Below, piece by piece: positions 50,053 through 61,975 of a DNA stretch of 64,000 bases. Source of the stretch: Apilactobacillus apisilvae (GTDB taxonomy: Bacteria > Bacillota > Bacilli > Lactobacillales > Lactobacillaceae); contig NZ_CP093362.1 in assembly GCF_023380225.1 (NCBI RefSeq), forward strand, positions 620,001-684,000, in the 5' to 3' direction. Under the pieces are notes generated by a model. That model did no database searches and was not told where the DNA came from. It saw nothing but the letters and a program-made list of their open reading frames with translations. The stretch's first letter is position 1; each line of letters begins with the position of its first letter. Both the position numbers and the translations under genes were made by a program.

Positions 50053-50466
50053 TTATTCTTTAGGTTTCTTAGTACCGTATTTTGAACGACCTTGACGACG
50101 ATCAGTAACACCAGCAGTATCTAATGCACCACGGACGATATGATAACGAACACCAGGTAAATCCTTAACACGACCACCACGAATTAAAACAACACTATGT
50201 TCTTGAAGATTATGACCAACACCAGGAATGTAAGCAGTAACTTCAATTAAGTTTGATAATCTAACACGAGCATACTTACGTAAAGCTGAGTTAGGCTTCT
50301 TTGGAGTCATAGTACCAACACGAGTTGCTACTCCACGTTTTTGAGGAGCAGGATTGTTGGTTTGCTTCTTCTTGTAACTGTTATACCCATGGTTTAAAGC
50401 TGGGGCTTTTGATTTAGAACTTCTAGAATGACGACCTTTACGTACTAATTGATTAATAGTAGGCAT
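50053..50466 (-). CDS. rpsL: 30S ribosomal protein S12
   Basis: Decoding-centre protein, 137 residues. [39 protein letters not shown] and [17 protein letters not shown] are visible; the lysines where streptomycin resistance arises are the wild-type ones. Leads the str operon behind a separate promoter and leader. Confidence 0.97.
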   Translation of the reverse strand: MPTINQLVRKGRHSRSSKSKAPALNHGYNSYKKKQTNNPAPQKRGVATRVGTMTPKKPNSALRKYARVRLSNLIEVTAYIPGVGHNLQEHSVVLIRGGRVKDLPGVRYHIVRGALDTAGVTDRRQGRSKYGTKKPKE

Positions 50467-50560
50467 CTAAAAATTCCTCCTTCCGAAAATTTTTTATATT
50501 ATATAAGTCCACACATCCAGGTGGTTCTTTTTATGATGAATCTCACCGAATGATTAAGCA
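50467..50560 (-). ncRNA. rpsL leader
   Basis: About 94 bases between the promoter and rpsL contain a CCACCTGGATGTGTGG hairpin (50512-50527 region) in AT-rich surroundings. It may be a ribosomal-protein binding site. Confidence 0.35.
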
Positions 50561-50567
50561 CTTAATA

Positions 50568-50596
50568 ATATTAACACGCAATAAAAATCTGGTCAA
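50568..50596 (-). promoter_or_regulatory. str operon promoter
   Basis: Minus strand TTGACC (50596-50591) and TAATAT (50573-50568) with a 17-bp spacer. Confidence 0.65.
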
Positions 50597-50617
50597 TGCA
50601 ATTTAATATATTTTATT

Positions 50618-50625
50618 TACGTATA
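50618..50625 (+). promoter_or_regulatory. Possible competence (com/cin) box upstream of the prepilin peptidase gene
   Basis: TACGTATA after a T-rich stretch differs at one base from the late-competence box TACGAATA used by ComX/SigX. It is 31 bp before the proposed ATT start, a fitting distance. Confidence 0.35.
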
Positions 50626-50648
50626 TTTATCTTGTAGGAGATGATAAA

Positions 50649-51314
50649 ATTCAAATATTTATTTTAATATTATTCAGTGCAATCTTGGGATCATTTATTG
50701 CACTAGCTGAATGCCGAACTAACCGTAATGAATCAATTATTTATCCAAGATCACACTGTGATTATTGTAATTACACTTTACAGTGGTTTGATTTAATTCC
50801 CATTGTTAGTTATATATTTTTAATGGGAAAATGCCGGGAATGTAAAAGAAAAATTAGTATTTCATTTTTTATGATTGAAATACTATCCATATTAATTAAC
50901 GTTCTTTTTTATTTGAAAACTAACAGTTTAATTTATGTCCCATTCATTTTATGTTTAATTTTTCTTTCATTACAGGATTTTCATAAAAAGTATGTTTCAT
51001 TGTATGCAATTATTATTTTATTAGTAATTGCAATTACAATTAATTATGATTTATTCAAAATATTAATTATTTTTTCTATTTATTTAGTTTTGACCATTTT
51101 AAATAGGTATGGAAAATTTATTGGAAGTGCAGATATTGATATTATTTGTATATGTGCGATAGTTTTTGATGTAAATACATTAATTAATATTGTCTTAATA
51201 TCATCTTCTTTATGTCTAATATTTTTTGTATATTTTAAAAACAAAGAAAATAAGCTCCCTTTTGTGCCATTTATTTTTGCAGGTATCATAATATCTATAT
51301 GTATACAAAAATAG
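50649..51314 (+). CDS. comC: Prepilin peptidase (A24, ComC/PilD-like), proposed ATT start
   Basis: Membrane aspartic protease that cleaves (and in some species methylates) the class III leader of competence pseudopilins. With the ATT at 50649 the protein has 221 residues, the N-terminal helix QIFILILFSAILGSFIAL, then four cysteines in CDYC...CREC, and active-site aspartates in LSLQDFHKK and GSADIDI. TAGGAG lies eight bases before ATT; the only canonical choice, TTG at 50685, would cut the first helix and has no Shine-Dalgarno. Divergent from rpsL; no other competence genes nearby. Confidence 0.8.
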   Translation: MQIFILILFSAILGSFIALAECRTNRNESIIYPRSHCDYCNYTLQWFDLIPIVSYIFLMGKCRECKRKISISFFMIEILSILINVLFYLKTNSLIYVPFILCLIFLSLQDFHKKYVSLYAIIILLVIAITINYDLFKILIIFSIYLVLTILNRYGKFIGSADIDIICICAIVFDVNTLINIVLISSSLCLIFFVYFKNKENKLPFVPFIFAGIIISICIQK

Positions 51315-51344
51315 CAATCACATATTAGTGATTGCTATTTTTTT
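51309..51344. terminator. Bidirectional terminator between comC and rpoC
   Basis: ATAGCAATCAC (51311-51321) and GTGATTGCTAT (51328-51338) with runs of A and T on either side. Confidence 0.85.
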
Positions 51345-51349
51345 AAACA

Positions 51350-54300
51350 CTATTTATTATTTACATCTTCAGGATTCATACGTTCATCAATTTCACTAAT
51401 TGAATAAACATCTTCTGAACTATTATCCTTTGCCTTACCTTCAACTTCTGGTTCAATACGACCATAAGTCTTCATACCAGTACCAGCAGGAATTAACTTA
51501 CCAATAATAACATTTTCCTTTAGACCAACTAATGGATCGTTCTTACCACGAATAGCAGCATCAGTCAATACACGAGTAGTTTCTTGGAATGAAGCAGCTG
51601 ATAAGAAACTGTTAGTTTCTAGAGCGGCTTTAGTAATTCCTAAGATTACCGGACGTGATGTAGCTGGAATTTTACCAGAGATAACTGCATCTGCATTAGC
51701 ATTCTTAAAGTCATCGATATCCATTAATGTTCCAGGAAGAACATCAGTATCACCAGCATCCATGATTCTTACTTTACGTAGCATTTGACGAACCATGATT
51801 TCGGCATGCTTATCACTAACTTCCACCCCTTGCATACGGTAAGTCTTTTGAACTTCACTTAGCAAGTAAACTTCAGTTGATAATGAATCGCGAACTTTAA
51901 TTAATTCTTTAGGATCGATAGAACCTTCATTAATTGCTCCACCACGGCGAATGAAGTCACCTTCAACAACATTCATACGTGCATTGATTGGAACTTTGTA
52001 AGTTCTAGTATCAGAATCACCTTTAATAGTTACTTCTTTAACTCTTTCAGCAGGGTTTTCTTCAATTAAGTCAACTGTACCTGTAACTTCAGAAATTTCT
52101 GCTTTACCTTTAGGATTTCTAGCTTCAAAAATTTCTTGAACACGAGGAAGTCCTTGAGTAATATCAGCATTACCAGCAACACCACCGGTATGGAAGTTTC
52201 TCATAGTTAACTGAGTACCAGGTTCACCAATTGATTGGGCAGCAACTGTACCAACAGCTTCTCCAACTTCTACAGGAGAACCGGTTGCCAAGTTACGACC
52301 ATAACATTTTTCACAAACCCCGTGAACAGTATTACAAGTAAATGCTGAACGAATTTCAACTTCTTTAATATCGGCATCCATAATAGCTTGAGCCTCAGGT
52401 TCATTAATCATTTGGTTATGTTTAACAATAACTTCGCCTGTTTCAGGATTCTTAATAGTCTTCATTGCGTAACGACCAAGAATTCTATCGTAAAGAGGTT
52501 CGATCATTTCATTACCTTGTTTCAAGGCAGTAACAATAACACCACGATCAGTACCACAATCTTCTTCACGAATAATAACATCTTGAGCAACATCAACTAA
52601 ACGACGAGTTAAGTAACCTGAGTTGGCAGTCTTCAAAGCAGTATCGGTCATACCTTTACGAGCACCGTGGGTAGAAATAAACATTTCCAAAACAGATAAT
52701 CCTTCACGGAAGTTAGCAGTAATAGGTAATTCCATGATTTCACCATTAGGAGCGGCCATCAATCCACGCATACCAGCAAGTTGAGTAAAGTTTGAAATGT
52801 TACCACGAGCACCAGAATCACTCATCATAAAGATAGGGTTTTGAGGATCAAAACTCTCCATCAATTTATTTTGAATGTCATCCTTAGCATCACTCCAGAT
52901 ACCAATAACTCTTTCATAACGTTCATGATCAGTAATCAAACCACGACGGAATTGTTTAGTAACATTATCAACTTTTTTATGAGATTCAGTAATAATTTCA
53001 GGCTTTTCTTTTAAATCAGTAACGTCAGTTATTCCAACAGTTAAGCCTGATTTAGTTGATTCATTGTAACCTAAATCTTTAATCTTATCTAATAAATGTG
53101 AAGTTTCAGTTACTTTATATTGCTTGTAAACTTCAGCAATAATATCTGATAAGAAACCTTTTTTGAATGATCCATTAATTGGAGCATTCTTTAAATGTTC
53201 ATGAATATCTTCACCAGGTTCTAAGAAGAACTTGTCAGATAAATGACCATGTAAATTAGTATCTGTAGGTTCATTTAGGTAAGTAAATGAACTTGGAAGA
53301 ATACCATTAAAAATAATCTTACCGATAGTAGTAACTAAAATTTTGTCTCTTTGTTCATCTGTAAATGGTTTATTTGGCATTGACTTAGCAGCAATTCCAA
53401 CACGAGTATGCCAATGAGTCAAACCACTTTGATATGATAACTTAGCTTCTTCTGGAGTATTGAAGATCATACCTTCACCTTCACGTCCAGCTTCTTCCAT
53501 AGTTAAATAGTAGTTACCAATAACCATATCTTGAGATGGTGTAACAATTGGATTACCATCACGAGGTGCCAAAATATGAGTAGCAGCTAACATCAATAGT
53601 CTTGATTCAGCTTGAGCTTCATCAGATAAAGGAACATGAATAGCCATTTGGTCCCCATCAAAATCGGCATTGTAAGCTTCACAAGCTAATGGATGAAGAC
53701 GCATTGCTTTACCTGAAACTAAAACTGGCTCGAAAGCTTGAATTCCAAGTCTATGAAGAGTAGGTGCACGGTTTAATAGAACTGGATGTTCTTTAATAAC
53801 ATCTTCTAATACATCAAAAACTTCTTCATCTTTACGTTCAATTTGACGTTTAGCTGATTTAATATTTGATGCAATTTCTCTAGAAACTAGTTCTTTCATA
53901 ACAAATGGCTTGAATAATTCAAGTGCCATTGGAACTGGTAGTCCCATTTGGTTAAATTTCAAGAATGGTCCAACATCAATAACTGAACGACCAGAATAGT
54001 CAACACGTTTACCAAGTAAGTTTTGTCTGAAACGACCTTGCTTACCTTTTAGCATATGTGAAAGTGACTTCAAAGGTCTATTACCTGGTCCGGCAACTGG
54101 ACGACCACGACGACCATTATCAATCAAAGCATCAACAGCTTCTTGTAGCATACGTTTTTCATTTTGAACGATGATACCAGGAGCATGTAAATCTAATAAT
54201 CGCTTCAAACGGTTATTACGGTTAATAACACGACGATATAAATCGTTCAAATCAGAAGTCGCAAAACGGCCACCTTCAAGTTGAACCATAGGTCTTAAGT

Positions 54301-55009
54301 CAGGTGGAACAACTGGAATTGCTTCCATAATCATCCAAGTTAAATCATTACCTGATTGAACGAATGATTCAAGAATATCTAGTCTTCTAACAGCACGAAC
54401 ACGTTTTTGACCGGTAGCTTTCTTTAATTGGTCTTTTAATTCAGCAACTTCTTTCTTAACATCAACATTGTTAAGTAAGGTTCTTATAGCTTCAGCACCA
54501 ATCTTACCTTCAAAACGGTTACCATATTCTTGTTTCTTTTGACGATAGTCTTGTTCTGACATAAGTTGTTTATTTTCTAGTGGTGTATCACCAGGATCAG
54601 TAACAACGTATGATGCAAAGTAGATAATTTCTTCCAATGCACGAGGACTCATATCTAAAATAAGTCCCATACGACTTGGAATACCTTTAAAGTACCAAAT
54701 ATGAGTAACTGGAGCAGCTAATTCAATGTGTCCCATACGTTCACGACGTACTTTTGAACGAGTAACTTCAACTCCACAGCGATCACAAACGATACCCTTA
54801 TATCTAATACGTTTATATTTACCACAAGCACATTCCCAGTCTTTAGTTGGACCGAAAATTCTTTCATCGAATAAACCATCTTTTTCTGGTTTTAGAGTTC
54901 TATAGTTAATGGTTTCTGGTTTTTTAACTTCACCAAATGACCAACTACGAATCTTGTCAGAAGATGCTAAACCGATTTGCATGCTTGAAAATTTATTTAC
55001 ATCGACCAA
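51350..55009 (-). CDS. rpoC: RNA polymerase beta' subunit
   Basis: Catalytic subunit of 1219 residues. The zinc ribbon [20 protein letters not shown] (about residue 60-80), the magnesium site [10 protein letters not shown] (about 455), the second zinc site [15 protein letters not shown] and the trigger-loop/bridge regions are present. Start TTG eight bases after AAGGGG. 18 bp after rpoB. C-terminal tail is acidic. No odd features. Confidence 0.98.
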   Translation of the reverse strand: MVDVNKFSSMQIGLASSDKIRSWSFGEVKKPETINYRTLKPEKDGLFDERIFGPTKDWECACGKYKRIRYKGIVCDRCGVEVTRSKVRRERMGHIELAAPVTHIWYFKGIPSRMGLILDMSPRALEEIIYFASYVVTDPGDTPLENKQLMSEQDYRQKKQEYGNRFEGKIGAEAIRTLLNNVDVKKEVAELKDQLKKATGQKRVRAVRRLDILESFVQSGNDLTWMIMEAIPVVPPDLRPMVQLEGGRFATSDLNDLYRRVINRNNRLKRLLDLHAPGIIVQNEKRMLQEAVDALIDNGRRGRPVAGPGNRPLKSLSHMLKGKQGRFRQNLLGKRVDYSGRSVIDVGPFLKFNQMGLPVPMALELFKPFVMKELVSREIASNIKSAKRQIERKDEEVFDVLEDVIKEHPVLLNRAPTLHRLGIQAFEPVLVSGKAMRLHPLACEAYNADFDGDQMAIHVPLSDEAQAESRLLMLAATHILAPRDGNPIVTPSQDMVIGNYYLTMEEAGREGEGMIFNTPEEAKLSYQSGLTHWHTRVGIAAKSMPNKPFTDEQRDKILVTTIGKIIFNGILPSSFTYLNEPTDTNLHGHLSDKFFLEPGEDIHEHLKNAPINGSFKKGFLSDIIAEVYKQYKVTETSHLLDKIKDLGYNESTKSGLTVGITDVTDLKEKPEIITESHKKVDNVTKQFRRGLITDHERYERVIGIWSDAKDDIQNKLMESFDPQNPIFMMSDSGARGNISNFTQLAGMRGLMAAPNGEIMELPITANFREGLSVLEMFISTHGARKGMTDTALKTANSGYLTRRLVDVAQDVIIREEDCGTDRGVIVTALKQGNEMIEPLYDRILGRYAMKTIKNPETGEVIVKHNQMINEPEAQAIMDADIKEVEIRSAFTCNTVHGVCEKCYGRNLATGSPVEVGEAVGTVAAQSIGEPGTQLTMRNFHTGGVAGNADITQGLPRVQEIFEARNPKGKAEISEVTGTVDLIEENPAERVKEVTIKGDSDTRTYKVPINARMNVVEGDFIRRGGAINEGSIDPKELIKVRDSLSTEVYLLSEVQKTYRMQGVEVSDKHAEIMVRQMLRKVRIMDAGDTDVLPGTLMDIDDFKNANADAVISGKIPATSRPVILGITKAALETNSFLSAASFQETTRVLTDAAIRGKNDPLVGLKENVIIGKLIPAGTGMKTYGRIEPEVEGKAKDNSSEDVYSISEIDERMNPEDVNNK

Positions 55010-55026
55010 TGGATAGTCCCCTTTCT

Positions 55027-58000
55027 TTATTCCTTAGTGTTGGTATTTGTTTTGTCAGCTTTAGCATTTTCTTGTTCTTGTTGTTCAGCCTTTTGTTTTT
55101 CAGCAAGCTTACTTAAAGCATCAACATTAACAACTTCATCATCTTCGCCATCTAAGTCACGAAGTTCGATTTCTTTGTCATCTGAATCAAGAACTTTCAT
55201 ATCTAATCCTAATGCTTGTAATTCTTTAACTAGAACACGGAATGATTCAGGAACACCTGGCTTAGGAATTGGTTCACCTTTAACAATTGCTTCATAAGTC
55301 TTAACACGTCCAACAACATCATCAGATTTATAAGTTAAGATTTCTTGCAATGTATAAGCAGCACCGTAAGCTTCAAGAGCCCAAACTTCCATTTCACCAA
55401 AACGTTGTCCACCAAATTGTGCTTTACCACCAAGTGGTTGTTGAGTAACTAGTGAATATGGTCCAATAGCACGGGCATGAATCTTGTCATCAACCATGTG
55501 AGCAAGTTTCAAGTAGTGCATTACACCAACAGCAACACGTTTATCAAATGGTTCACCAGTACGTCCATCATAAACGATTGATTTACCATCTGAAGCCATT
55601 CCAGCTTCTTTAACAGCCCCCCAAATATCAGTGTCACGAGCACCATCGAAAACAGGAGTACTTACATGAATACCTAATTTTCTTGCTGCCATACCTAAAT
55701 GCAATTCAAGAACTTGTCCAATATTCATACGGGAAGGCACACCCATAGGACTCAATAAAATATCTACGGGAGTTCCATCTGGTAAGTAAGGCATATCTTC
55801 TTCAGGGATAACAATAGATACGGTACCTTTGTTACCATGACGACCAGACATCTTGTCCCCTACTTGAATTTTACGTTTTTGAGCAATGTATACACGAACC
55901 ATCTTATTTACACCTGGAGATAGTTCATCACCATTTTTTCTAGTAAATACTTTTACATCTTGAACAATACCGCCACCACCGTGAGGTACTCGTAATGAAG
56001 TATCACGAACTTCACGTGATTTTTCACCAAAAATGGCATGTAGTAATCTTTCTTCGGCTGATAACTCAGTTACACCCTTAGGAGTTACTTTACCAACTAA
56101 AATATCACCATCATGAACTTCAGCACCAACACGAATAGTTCCTTCTTCGTTAAGATCCTTTAATGAATCTTCACCAACGTTAGGAATTTCTCTAGTCATT
56201 TCTTCAGGCCCAAGTTTAGTATCTCTAGTTTCTGATTCGTATTCTTCAATATGAATTGAAGTATATACATCATCACGAACTAATCTTTCTGAGATACCGA
56301 TGGCATCTTCGAAGTTATAACCTTGCCAAGTCATAAATGCAACAACTGGATTTTGTCCTAGTGCTAATTCTCCATTTTCCATTGAAGGACCATCAGCTAG
56401 AATTTCATCAGCATCAACATGATCATTTGCACGAACAATTGGACGTTGGTTGTAGTTTTTACCACCATTGGAACGTTGGAATTTCATCAATTTGTAAGTG
56501 TCTAATGTCCCATCTTCACGACGAACACGAACTTCTTCAGCATCAACATATTCAACATTACCTGGATGTTTACAAATTAAGGCAACTCCAGAATCATGAG
56601 CAGCTTTGTATTCAATTCCAGTTCCAACTAATGGAGCATGTGGATTAACCAAAGGAACTGCTTGGCGTTGCATATTAGCACCCATTAAAGCACGGTTAGA
56701 ATCATCATTTTCCAAGAAAGGAATACATGCAGTCGCAACTGAAACTACTTGCTTAGGTGAAACATCCATGTAATCGACGTTTTCAATTTTAGTTTCAATA
56801 TTGTTGGACTTATATCTAGCCATAACGATATCATTTGAAAATGAACCGTCTTCATCTAATGGAGAGTTAGCTTGTGCAACCACAAAGTTATCTTCTTCAT
56901 CTGCTGATAAGTAATCAATCTTATCAGTAACCTTATGAGTATCCCATGAAACACGACGATATGGAGTTTCAATAAATCCATATTTATTGATCTTAGCATA
57001 GCTTGAAAGTGAGTTAATCAAACCAATATTAGGACCTTCAGGTGTTTCAATTGGACAAATACGGCCATAGTGAGTGTAGTGAACATCACGAACTTCATAT
57101 CCAGCACGGTCTCTAGTTAAACCACCAGGTCCCAATGCAGATAGACGACGTTTATGAGTTAATTCACCTAATGGGTTGGTTTGATCCATGAATTGAGATA
57201 GTTGTGAAGAACCAAAAAATTCTTTGATAGATGCTACAACTGGACGAATGTTAATTAATTGTTGTGGCGTAACGGTACTAGTATCTTGAATAGACATACG
57301 TTCACGTACAACACGTTCCATTCGTGCTAAACCAATTCTAAATTGATTTTGTAATAATTCACCAACTGAACGAATACGACGATTACCCAAGTGATCGATA
57401 TCATCTGGTTCACCAATTCCTTCTTGTAGATTGAAGAAGTAGTTAATTGAAGAAACAATATCGGCAGGAGTAATGTGTTGATAGTCTAATGGAATATTGT
57501 CATTACCAATTACATTAACAACATGGTCTGGATCAGTTTCTGATTGAACCTTAATGATTTGTACAGTCATTGGTTCAGGAACAACTGATTGCTCTGAAGG
57601 ATTGAATGTATAAGCTTTAAAGTCTTCACGATCCAAGTATGAACTTAGAGTCTTCATAACATTTTTATCTATGACTGTTCCCTTGTTAGCAATAATTTCA
57701 CCAGTATCAGGATCTGCTAAAGTTTCAGCAAGAGTTAAACCTAATAAACGAGTCTTTAAACTTAGCTTGTTATTAGTTTTGTAACGTCCTACTGGAGCCA
57801 TATCATAACGCTTGTGATCAAAGAATCTAGTTGTTAGTAAACTACGAGAAGAGTCTGCAGTCTTAGGTTCACCTGGACGTAAACGTTCATAGATATCTTT
57901 TAATGATTCTTCAACACGAGAATCTTCAGTATCTTTATGAACATCTTTTTCCAATGTAAGTGATAGACTGTCATTACTACCTAAAATTTGAGTAATTTCA

Positions 58001-58614
58001 TCATCAGAACCGAATCCTAAAGCACGTACTAGTTCAGTGATAGGTAACTTTCTAGTTCTATCAATACGTACATATGAAAGATTCTTAGCATCTGTTTCAA
58101 ATTCCATCCATGCACCACGGTTAGGAATTACAGTAGTCCCGTATGAGAGACGACCATTTTTGGCTTTTTCTTCATGGAAAAAGACTCCTGGTGAACGTAC
58201 TAATTGTGAAACGATAACACGTTCAGCACCATTAATGATAAATGTTCCTTGATCAGTCATAAGTGGGAAATCACCAAAGAATACATCTTGAGTTTTAATT
58301 TCACCAGTTTCATGATTGGTCAATTTTAAAGTAATATGAAGCGGAGCAGAGTAGTTTGCCTCATGATCTCGTGCTTCAGAAACAGTATACTTAGGTTCTA
58401 ATAGTTGGTAATCAACAAATTCTAATGAAAGTTTTCCTTGAAAATCGTCAATTGGCATAATGCCATTAAACATTTCACGCAAACCTTCATCTAAAAACCA
58501 TTTGTATGAATCAGTTTGAATTTCAATTAAATTAGGTAAATCAAGAACTTCCTTGATTTGAGAGTAACTTCTTCGAATACGGTGTTTACCATATTTAACT
58601 AAATGTCCTGCCAA
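55027..58614 (-). CDS. rpoB: RNA polymerase beta subunit
   Basis: Beta subunit, 1195 residues from TTG 58614 ([20 protein letters not shown] follows), eight bases after GAGAGG; the GTG three codons earlier lies in that site. The rifampicin pocket [20 protein letters not shown], then [13 protein letters not shown], is of the sensitive type. The C-terminal 40 residues are acidic and Lys/Gln rich. Co-transcribed with rpoC behind a structured leader. Confidence 0.97.
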   Translation of the reverse strand: MAGHLVKYGKHRIRRSYSQIKEVLDLPNLIEIQTDSYKWFLDEGLREMFNGIMPIDDFQGKLSLEFVDYQLLEPKYTVSEARDHEANYSAPLHITLKLTNHETGEIKTQDVFFGDFPLMTDQGTFIINGAERVIVSQLVRSPGVFFHEEKAKNGRLSYGTTVIPNRGAWMEFETDAKNLSYVRIDRTRKLPITELVRALGFGSDDEITQILGSNDSLSLTLEKDVHKDTEDSRVEESLKDIYERLRPGEPKTADSSRSLLTTRFFDHKRYDMAPVGRYKTNNKLSLKTRLLGLTLAETLADPDTGEIIANKGTVIDKNVMKTLSSYLDREDFKAYTFNPSEQSVVPEPMTVQIIKVQSETDPDHVVNVIGNDNIPLDYQHITPADIVSSINYFFNLQEGIGEPDDIDHLGNRRIRSVGELLQNQFRIGLARMERVVRERMSIQDTSTVTPQQLINIRPVVASIKEFFGSSQLSQFMDQTNPLGELTHKRRLSALGPGGLTRDRAGYEVRDVHYTHYGRICPIETPEGPNIGLINSLSSYAKINKYGFIETPYRRVSWDTHKVTDKIDYLSADEEDNFVVAQANSPLDEDGSFSNDIVMARYKSNNIETKIENVDYMDVSPKQVVSVATACIPFLENDDSNRALMGANMQRQAVPLVNPHAPLVGTGIEYKAAHDSGVALICKHPGNVEYVDAEEVRVRREDGTLDTYKLMKFQRSNGGKNYNQRPIVRANDHVDADEILADGPSMENGELALGQNPVVAFMTWQGYNFEDAIGISERLVRDDVYTSIHIEEYESETRDTKLGPEEMTREIPNVGEDSLKDLNEEGTIRVGAEVHDGDILVGKVTPKGVTELSAEERLLHAIFGEKSREVRDTSLRVPHGGGGIVQDVKVFTRKNGDELSPGVNKMVRVYIAQKRKIQVGDKMSGRHGNKGTVSIVIPEEDMPYLPDGTPVDILLSPMGVPSRMNIGQVLELHLGMAARKLGIHVSTPVFDGARDTDIWGAVKEAGMASDGKSIVYDGRTGEPFDKRVAVGVMHYLKLAHMVDDKIHARAIGPYSLVTQQPLGGKAQFGGQRFGEMEVWALEAYGAAYTLQEILTYKSDDVVGRVKTYEAIVKGEPIPKPGVPESFRVLVKELQALGLDMKVLDSDDKEIELRDLDGEDDEVVNVDALSKLAEKQKAEQQEQENAKADKTNTNTKE

Positions 58615-58705
58615 GTTCTTCACCTCTCCAAAATATTCTACGAAGGATTATATTACATTTTCATTACAATTAACTTTTTTTGCTTATTTTTACTAAAAAT
58701 GGGCA

Positions 58706-58749
58706 AAAAAAAACCAAAATAAGTAAATCAAATAAACTTATTTTTGGTT
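58706..58749 (-). terminator. Terminator hairpin inside the rpoB leader
   Basis: AACCAAAAATAAGT (58749-58736 on the minus strand) pairs with ACTTATTTTGGTT (58724-58712), followed by a run of Ts. It lies between the rpoB promoter and the start codon, so it would attenuate rpoBC. About 90 bp remain to rpoB, AT-rich, with a TAATAT but no clear second promoter. Confidence 0.65.
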
Positions 58750-58815
58750 AATTATAAGCGTGCTCGACGGACAATAGATCGCCAGCACACATTTAACTTC
58801 GTAGTTACATATATA
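58750..58815 (-). ncRNA. rpoB leader RNA (Lacto-rpoB-like motif)
   Basis: Directly after the promoter the RNA has GTGTGCT...AGCACGC arms (58790-58758) around a GGCGATC...CCGTCG loop region, GC-rich in AT-rich DNA. Position and lineage fit the Lacto-rpoB motif described upstream of rpoB in Lactobacillales; I recognise it by context and pattern, not by a covariance search. Confidence 0.55.
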
Positions 58816-58817
58816 GT

Positions 58818-58846
58818 ATAGTATACTTTTAAAAAAACAAAGTCAA
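58818..58846 (-). promoter_or_regulatory. rpoB promoter
   Basis: Minus strand TTGACT (58846-58841) and TACTAT (58823-58818) with a 17-bp spacer, just after the clpC terminator. Confidence 0.65.
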
Positions 58847-58855
58847 TAGTTATAC

Positions 58856-58884
58856 AAAAAAAGAGGAAAAATTCCCTCTTTTTG
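58856..58884 (-). terminator. clpC terminator
   Basis: AAAAAGAGG (58858-58866) and CCTCTTTTT (58875-58883) form a hairpin with a T-run read leftward. Confidence 0.8.
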
Positions 58885-58886
58885 TA

Positions 58887-61406
58887 TTATATTTTTACCG
58901 CATTTTTATTATCAGCGTTTTTTTTAGTAATACTAATCTTACCTTTAGAAGCACCAATGCTAATATTATCACCTGGTTTAATTTCTCCAGATAGCATTCC
59001 TTCTGAAAGTTTATCTTCAACTTCAGCTTGAATTGTTCTTCTAATTGGACGAGCACCAAATTCCGGATTAAATCCTTTATCAGCAATTAAATCAACAGAA
59101 CTAGGTGTCATTTTAACGTTAATTCCTTGTGCTCTAACACGATCAAGTAAGTCAGCAGTCATTAGCTTAACAATTTCTTGAACTTGTTTCTTATTAAGTT
59201 CATGGAAAATAATTGTTTCATCAATCCGATTTAAGAATTCTGGTCTAAAGAACTTCTTCATTTGAGCTTTAATAGTTGCAGACATAGCCTTATATTGATT
59301 TTCTTCTTGGTCTTCAGACTCGGCACCAAAACCAACAGTGGTTTTATCACGAAGAGATGTTGCACCCAAGTTAGAAGTCATAATAAGAACTGTATTTCTA
59401 AAGTCAACATGACGACCCTTAGCATCAGTTAAATAACCATCATCTAAAACTTGTAACAATAGATTAAATACATCTGGATGAGCTTTTTCAACTTCATCAA
59501 ATAAAACTACTGAGTAAGGATGTCTTCTAACCTTTTCAGTTAATTGACCACCTTCATCGTAACCAACATAACCAGGAGCAGAACCAACCATTCGACTAGT
59601 TGAAGTTTTTTCCATATATTCAGACATATCAATTCTAATAATATCATCCTTAGAGCCAAACATTTCTTCAGCTAAATCTTTTGCCAATTCAGTTTTACCG
59701 ACACCAGTAGGTCCTAAGAAGATAAATGATCCAATTGGACGATTTGGATTTTTTAGTCCACTACGTGCTCTTCTAATTGCACGAGAAACAGCAGATACAG
59801 CTTCATCTTGACCAATGATTTTTTTATGCAAAATATTTTCTAAGTTAACTAAACGGTTAGCATCCGATTTTTTCATCTTGGTAACTGGAACCCCAGTCCA
59901 TTCTGAAACAATCTTAGCAACATCTTCACCAGTATCTTTTAACTTGTAATCACGATTTTGCTTAGTTTGTTGTTGTTTAGCCTCTAATTTAGAAACGTCA
60001 GATTCAATTTCTAAACGAAGTGCCTGCTCTTTTTCACGAACAGCAACTGCATCTTCAAATTTTTGCTCTTCAATTAATGCTTCCATTTGGTTTTTATATT
60101 CATTTAATTTAGCTTCTTTTTCAGATAGCTTATCAGAATCATCTAAATTATCAATTCTTACCATTGCAGCAGATTCATCAATTAAATCAATAGCCTTATC
60201 TGGTAAAAATCTATCACTAATATATCTAGTTGATAATTCAACAGCTTTATCAATTGCATCATCAGTGATATTTACTTGATGATGGTCTTCGTACTTAGCA
60301 CGAATCCCTTTCAAAATTTGTTTAGTTTCTGACTTAGTTGGTTCAGGAACATCAACTGTTTCAAAACGTCTTGCTAAAGCGCCATCTTTTTCAATATGCT
60401 TTTGATATTCGTTTAAGGTAGTTGCACCAATAGTTTGAATTTCACCACGAGCTAACGCTGGCTTCAAAATATTAGAAGCATCAATCGCACCTTCAGCACC
60501 ACCGGCGCCCATTAAAGTATGCAATTCGTCAATAAATAGAATAACATGCCCATCATCTTTAATTTCTTGAATGATTTTCATTAAACGTTTTTCAAACTCA
60601 CCACGATACTTAGTTCCAGCAACTAAAGTTCCCATTTCAAGCATCATTAAACGCTTATTAGAGATATCTTCTGGAACTTCTTTCTTAACCATTTTACGAG
60701 CTAGCCCTTCAACTACAGCTGTTTTACCAACTCCAGCTTCACCTAATAATACTGGATTATTTTTAGTACGACGACTAAGGACTTGAATAACTCGTTTAAT
60801 AACGCCATCGCGGCCAATTGTAGGATCAATCAAGCCCTCATTAGCTTGTTTAGTCAAATCAGTAGCTAAAGAATCAAGTGTGGGTGTCCCAACTTTCTTT
60901 CGAGATTCTCTAGAACCTGGAAATGGAATGTGTTTAGTATTGTTATTATTACCAGAAACACCCATCTTGCGTAATAATACCGTTTTTATATTAGAAATTG
61001 AACTATCACCAGAGTTCATACTCCCCAATACCTTACTTGATAAAACATCAGGAGTATCAAGCAATGCTAATAATAAGTGTTCAGTTCCAATTTTAATAGA
61101 ACCGTACTTTTTAGCTAATTGTCCAGACATTGTCAAAATACTTTGTGACTTTGGAGAATATGGTAAGTAAGTATTCTTATCTGGATCCTTAAAATTACCA
61201 TAGCCAATCATAAGTTCAATTTCACCTTTAATATCATCTTCAGAAATACCACATTGTTGTAGTGCTGAATAAGCAATACCATTTTTTTCAATTGTTAAAG
61301 CTAGTAACAAATGTTCAGTACCAACAGCTTGGTGTCCAAAAGTTTTCGCCTGTTCTTGTGCTAAAATTAAAACGTTCTTTGCACTTGGAGTAAAAATGTT
61401 ATCCAT
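58887..61406 (-). CDS. clpC: ATP-dependent Clp protease ATP-binding subunit ClpC
   Basis: Hsp100 unfoldase of 839 residues that feeds ClpP and handles heat-damaged proteins. Two N-terminal Clp repeats (1-145), AAA1 with [13 protein letters not shown], a UVR/coiled-coil middle domain (about 430-480) and AAA2 with [13 protein letters not shown] are present. ctsR lies 16 bp upstream, so expression is under CtsR; the usual adaptor genes mcsA and mcsB are absent between them. Confidence 0.97.
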   Translation of the reverse strand: MDNIFTPSAKNVLILAQEQAKTFGHQAVGTEHLLLALTIEKNGIAYSALQQCGISEDDIKGEIELMIGYGNFKDPDKNTYLPYSPKSQSILTMSGQLAKKYGSIKIGTEHLLLALLDTPDVLSSKVLGSMNSGDSSISNIKTVLLRKMGVSGNNNNTKHIPFPGSRESRKKVGTPTLDSLATDLTKQANEGLIDPTIGRDGVIKRVIQVLSRRTKNNPVLLGEAGVGKTAVVEGLARKMVKKEVPEDISNKRLMMLEMGTLVAGTKYRGEFEKRLMKIIQEIKDDGHVILFIDELHTLMGAGGAEGAIDASNILKPALARGEIQTIGATTLNEYQKHIEKDGALARRFETVDVPEPTKSETKQILKGIRAKYEDHHQVNITDDAIDKAVELSTRYISDRFLPDKAIDLIDESAAMVRIDNLDDSDKLSEKEAKLNEYKNQMEALIEEQKFEDAVAVREKEQALRLEIESDVSKLEAKQQQTKQNRDYKLKDTGEDVAKIVSEWTGVPVTKMKKSDANRLVNLENILHKKIIGQDEAVSAVSRAIRRARSGLKNPNRPIGSFIFLGPTGVGKTELAKDLAEEMFGSKDDIIRIDMSEYMEKTSTSRMVGSAPGYVGYDEGGQLTEKVRRHPYSVVLFDEVEKAHPDVFNLLLQVLDDGYLTDAKGRHVDFRNTVLIMTSNLGATSLRDKTTVGFGAESEDQEENQYKAMSATIKAQMKKFFRPEFLNRIDETIIFHELNKKQVQEIVKLMTADLLDRVRAQGINVKMTPSSVDLIADKGFNPEFGARPIRRTIQAEVEDKLSEGMLSGEIKPGDNISIGASKGKISITKKNADNKNAVKI

Positions 61407-61422
61407 GAAATAGCCCCACTTT

Positions 61423-61890
61423 CTAGCTTTTATATCTCAAATCATTCAATATTGAGATCATAATTTTAGCTCTAATTTTATTTTCAAAAACTTTATTGCC
61501 AATGGATAAAGTATGCTTATTAGTAGCAGAAATCAATAATTCTGCTTCATTATCAGTAATCAGTTCATTCGCAAGTAAAGTGCCAATTACGGCCTTACCT
61601 TCACGCTGAGATATACTATCACCGATTGCAGTAATCAGTGTATCTAAAATATCTAAATTTTCAAGCAACTTAACCTTTTCAATTCTTATATATCCACCAC
61701 CGCCACGTTTACTTTCAACAGTATAACCATTTTGAATGGTAAATCTAGTTTTTATAACATAGTTAATTTGAGATGGAACAACATCGAAAAGGTTGGCAAT
61801 GTCAGACCGGCTAATTTCTACTTTTTCATCGTCGGCCAATATCTTCTTTAAATACGCTTCAATAATATCAGAAAGATTTTTACCTTGCAT
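61423..61890 (-). CDS. ctsR: Class III heat-shock repressor CtsR
   Basis: Repressor of clp genes, 155 residues: N-terminal winged helix-turn-helix (about 1-72) with the heat-sensing tetraglycine wing KRGGGGYIRI (61-70), and a C-terminal helical dimer domain. Transcribed with clpC and autoregulated through the operator at 61909. The site before the ATG is poor (GACGG). Confidence 0.96.
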   Translation of the reverse strand: MQGKNLSDIIEAYLKKILADDEKVEISRSDIANLFDVVPSQINYVIKTRFTIQNGYTVESKRGGGGYIRIEKVKLLENLDILDTLITAIGDSISQREGKAVIGTLLANELITDNEAELLISATNKHTLSIGNKVFENKIRAKIMISILNDLRYKS

Positions 61891-61908
61891 ATAAATAACC
61901 GTCCCATC

Positions 61909-61925
61909 TTTGACTAATATTGACT
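61909..61925 (-). promoter_or_regulatory. CtsR operator
   Basis: Minus strand AGTCAATATTAGTCAAA is a 7-3-7 direct repeat matching the CtsR box (GGTCAAANANNGGTCAAA) with A for the first G of each half. It lies right after the -10, so bound CtsR blocks the start. Confidence 0.8.
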
Positions 61926-61928
61926 TTT

Positions 61929-61934
61929 ATTATA
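61929..61934 (-). promoter_or_regulatory. -10 of the ctsR-clpC promoter
   Basis: TATAAT on the minus strand, three bases upstream of the CtsR box; -35 is weak (TTTTAA 17 bp upstream). Confidence 0.5.
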
Positions 61935-61975
61935 CGGAGTTATGATTCAAATTAAAAGTATTTTGAATTATTCAT

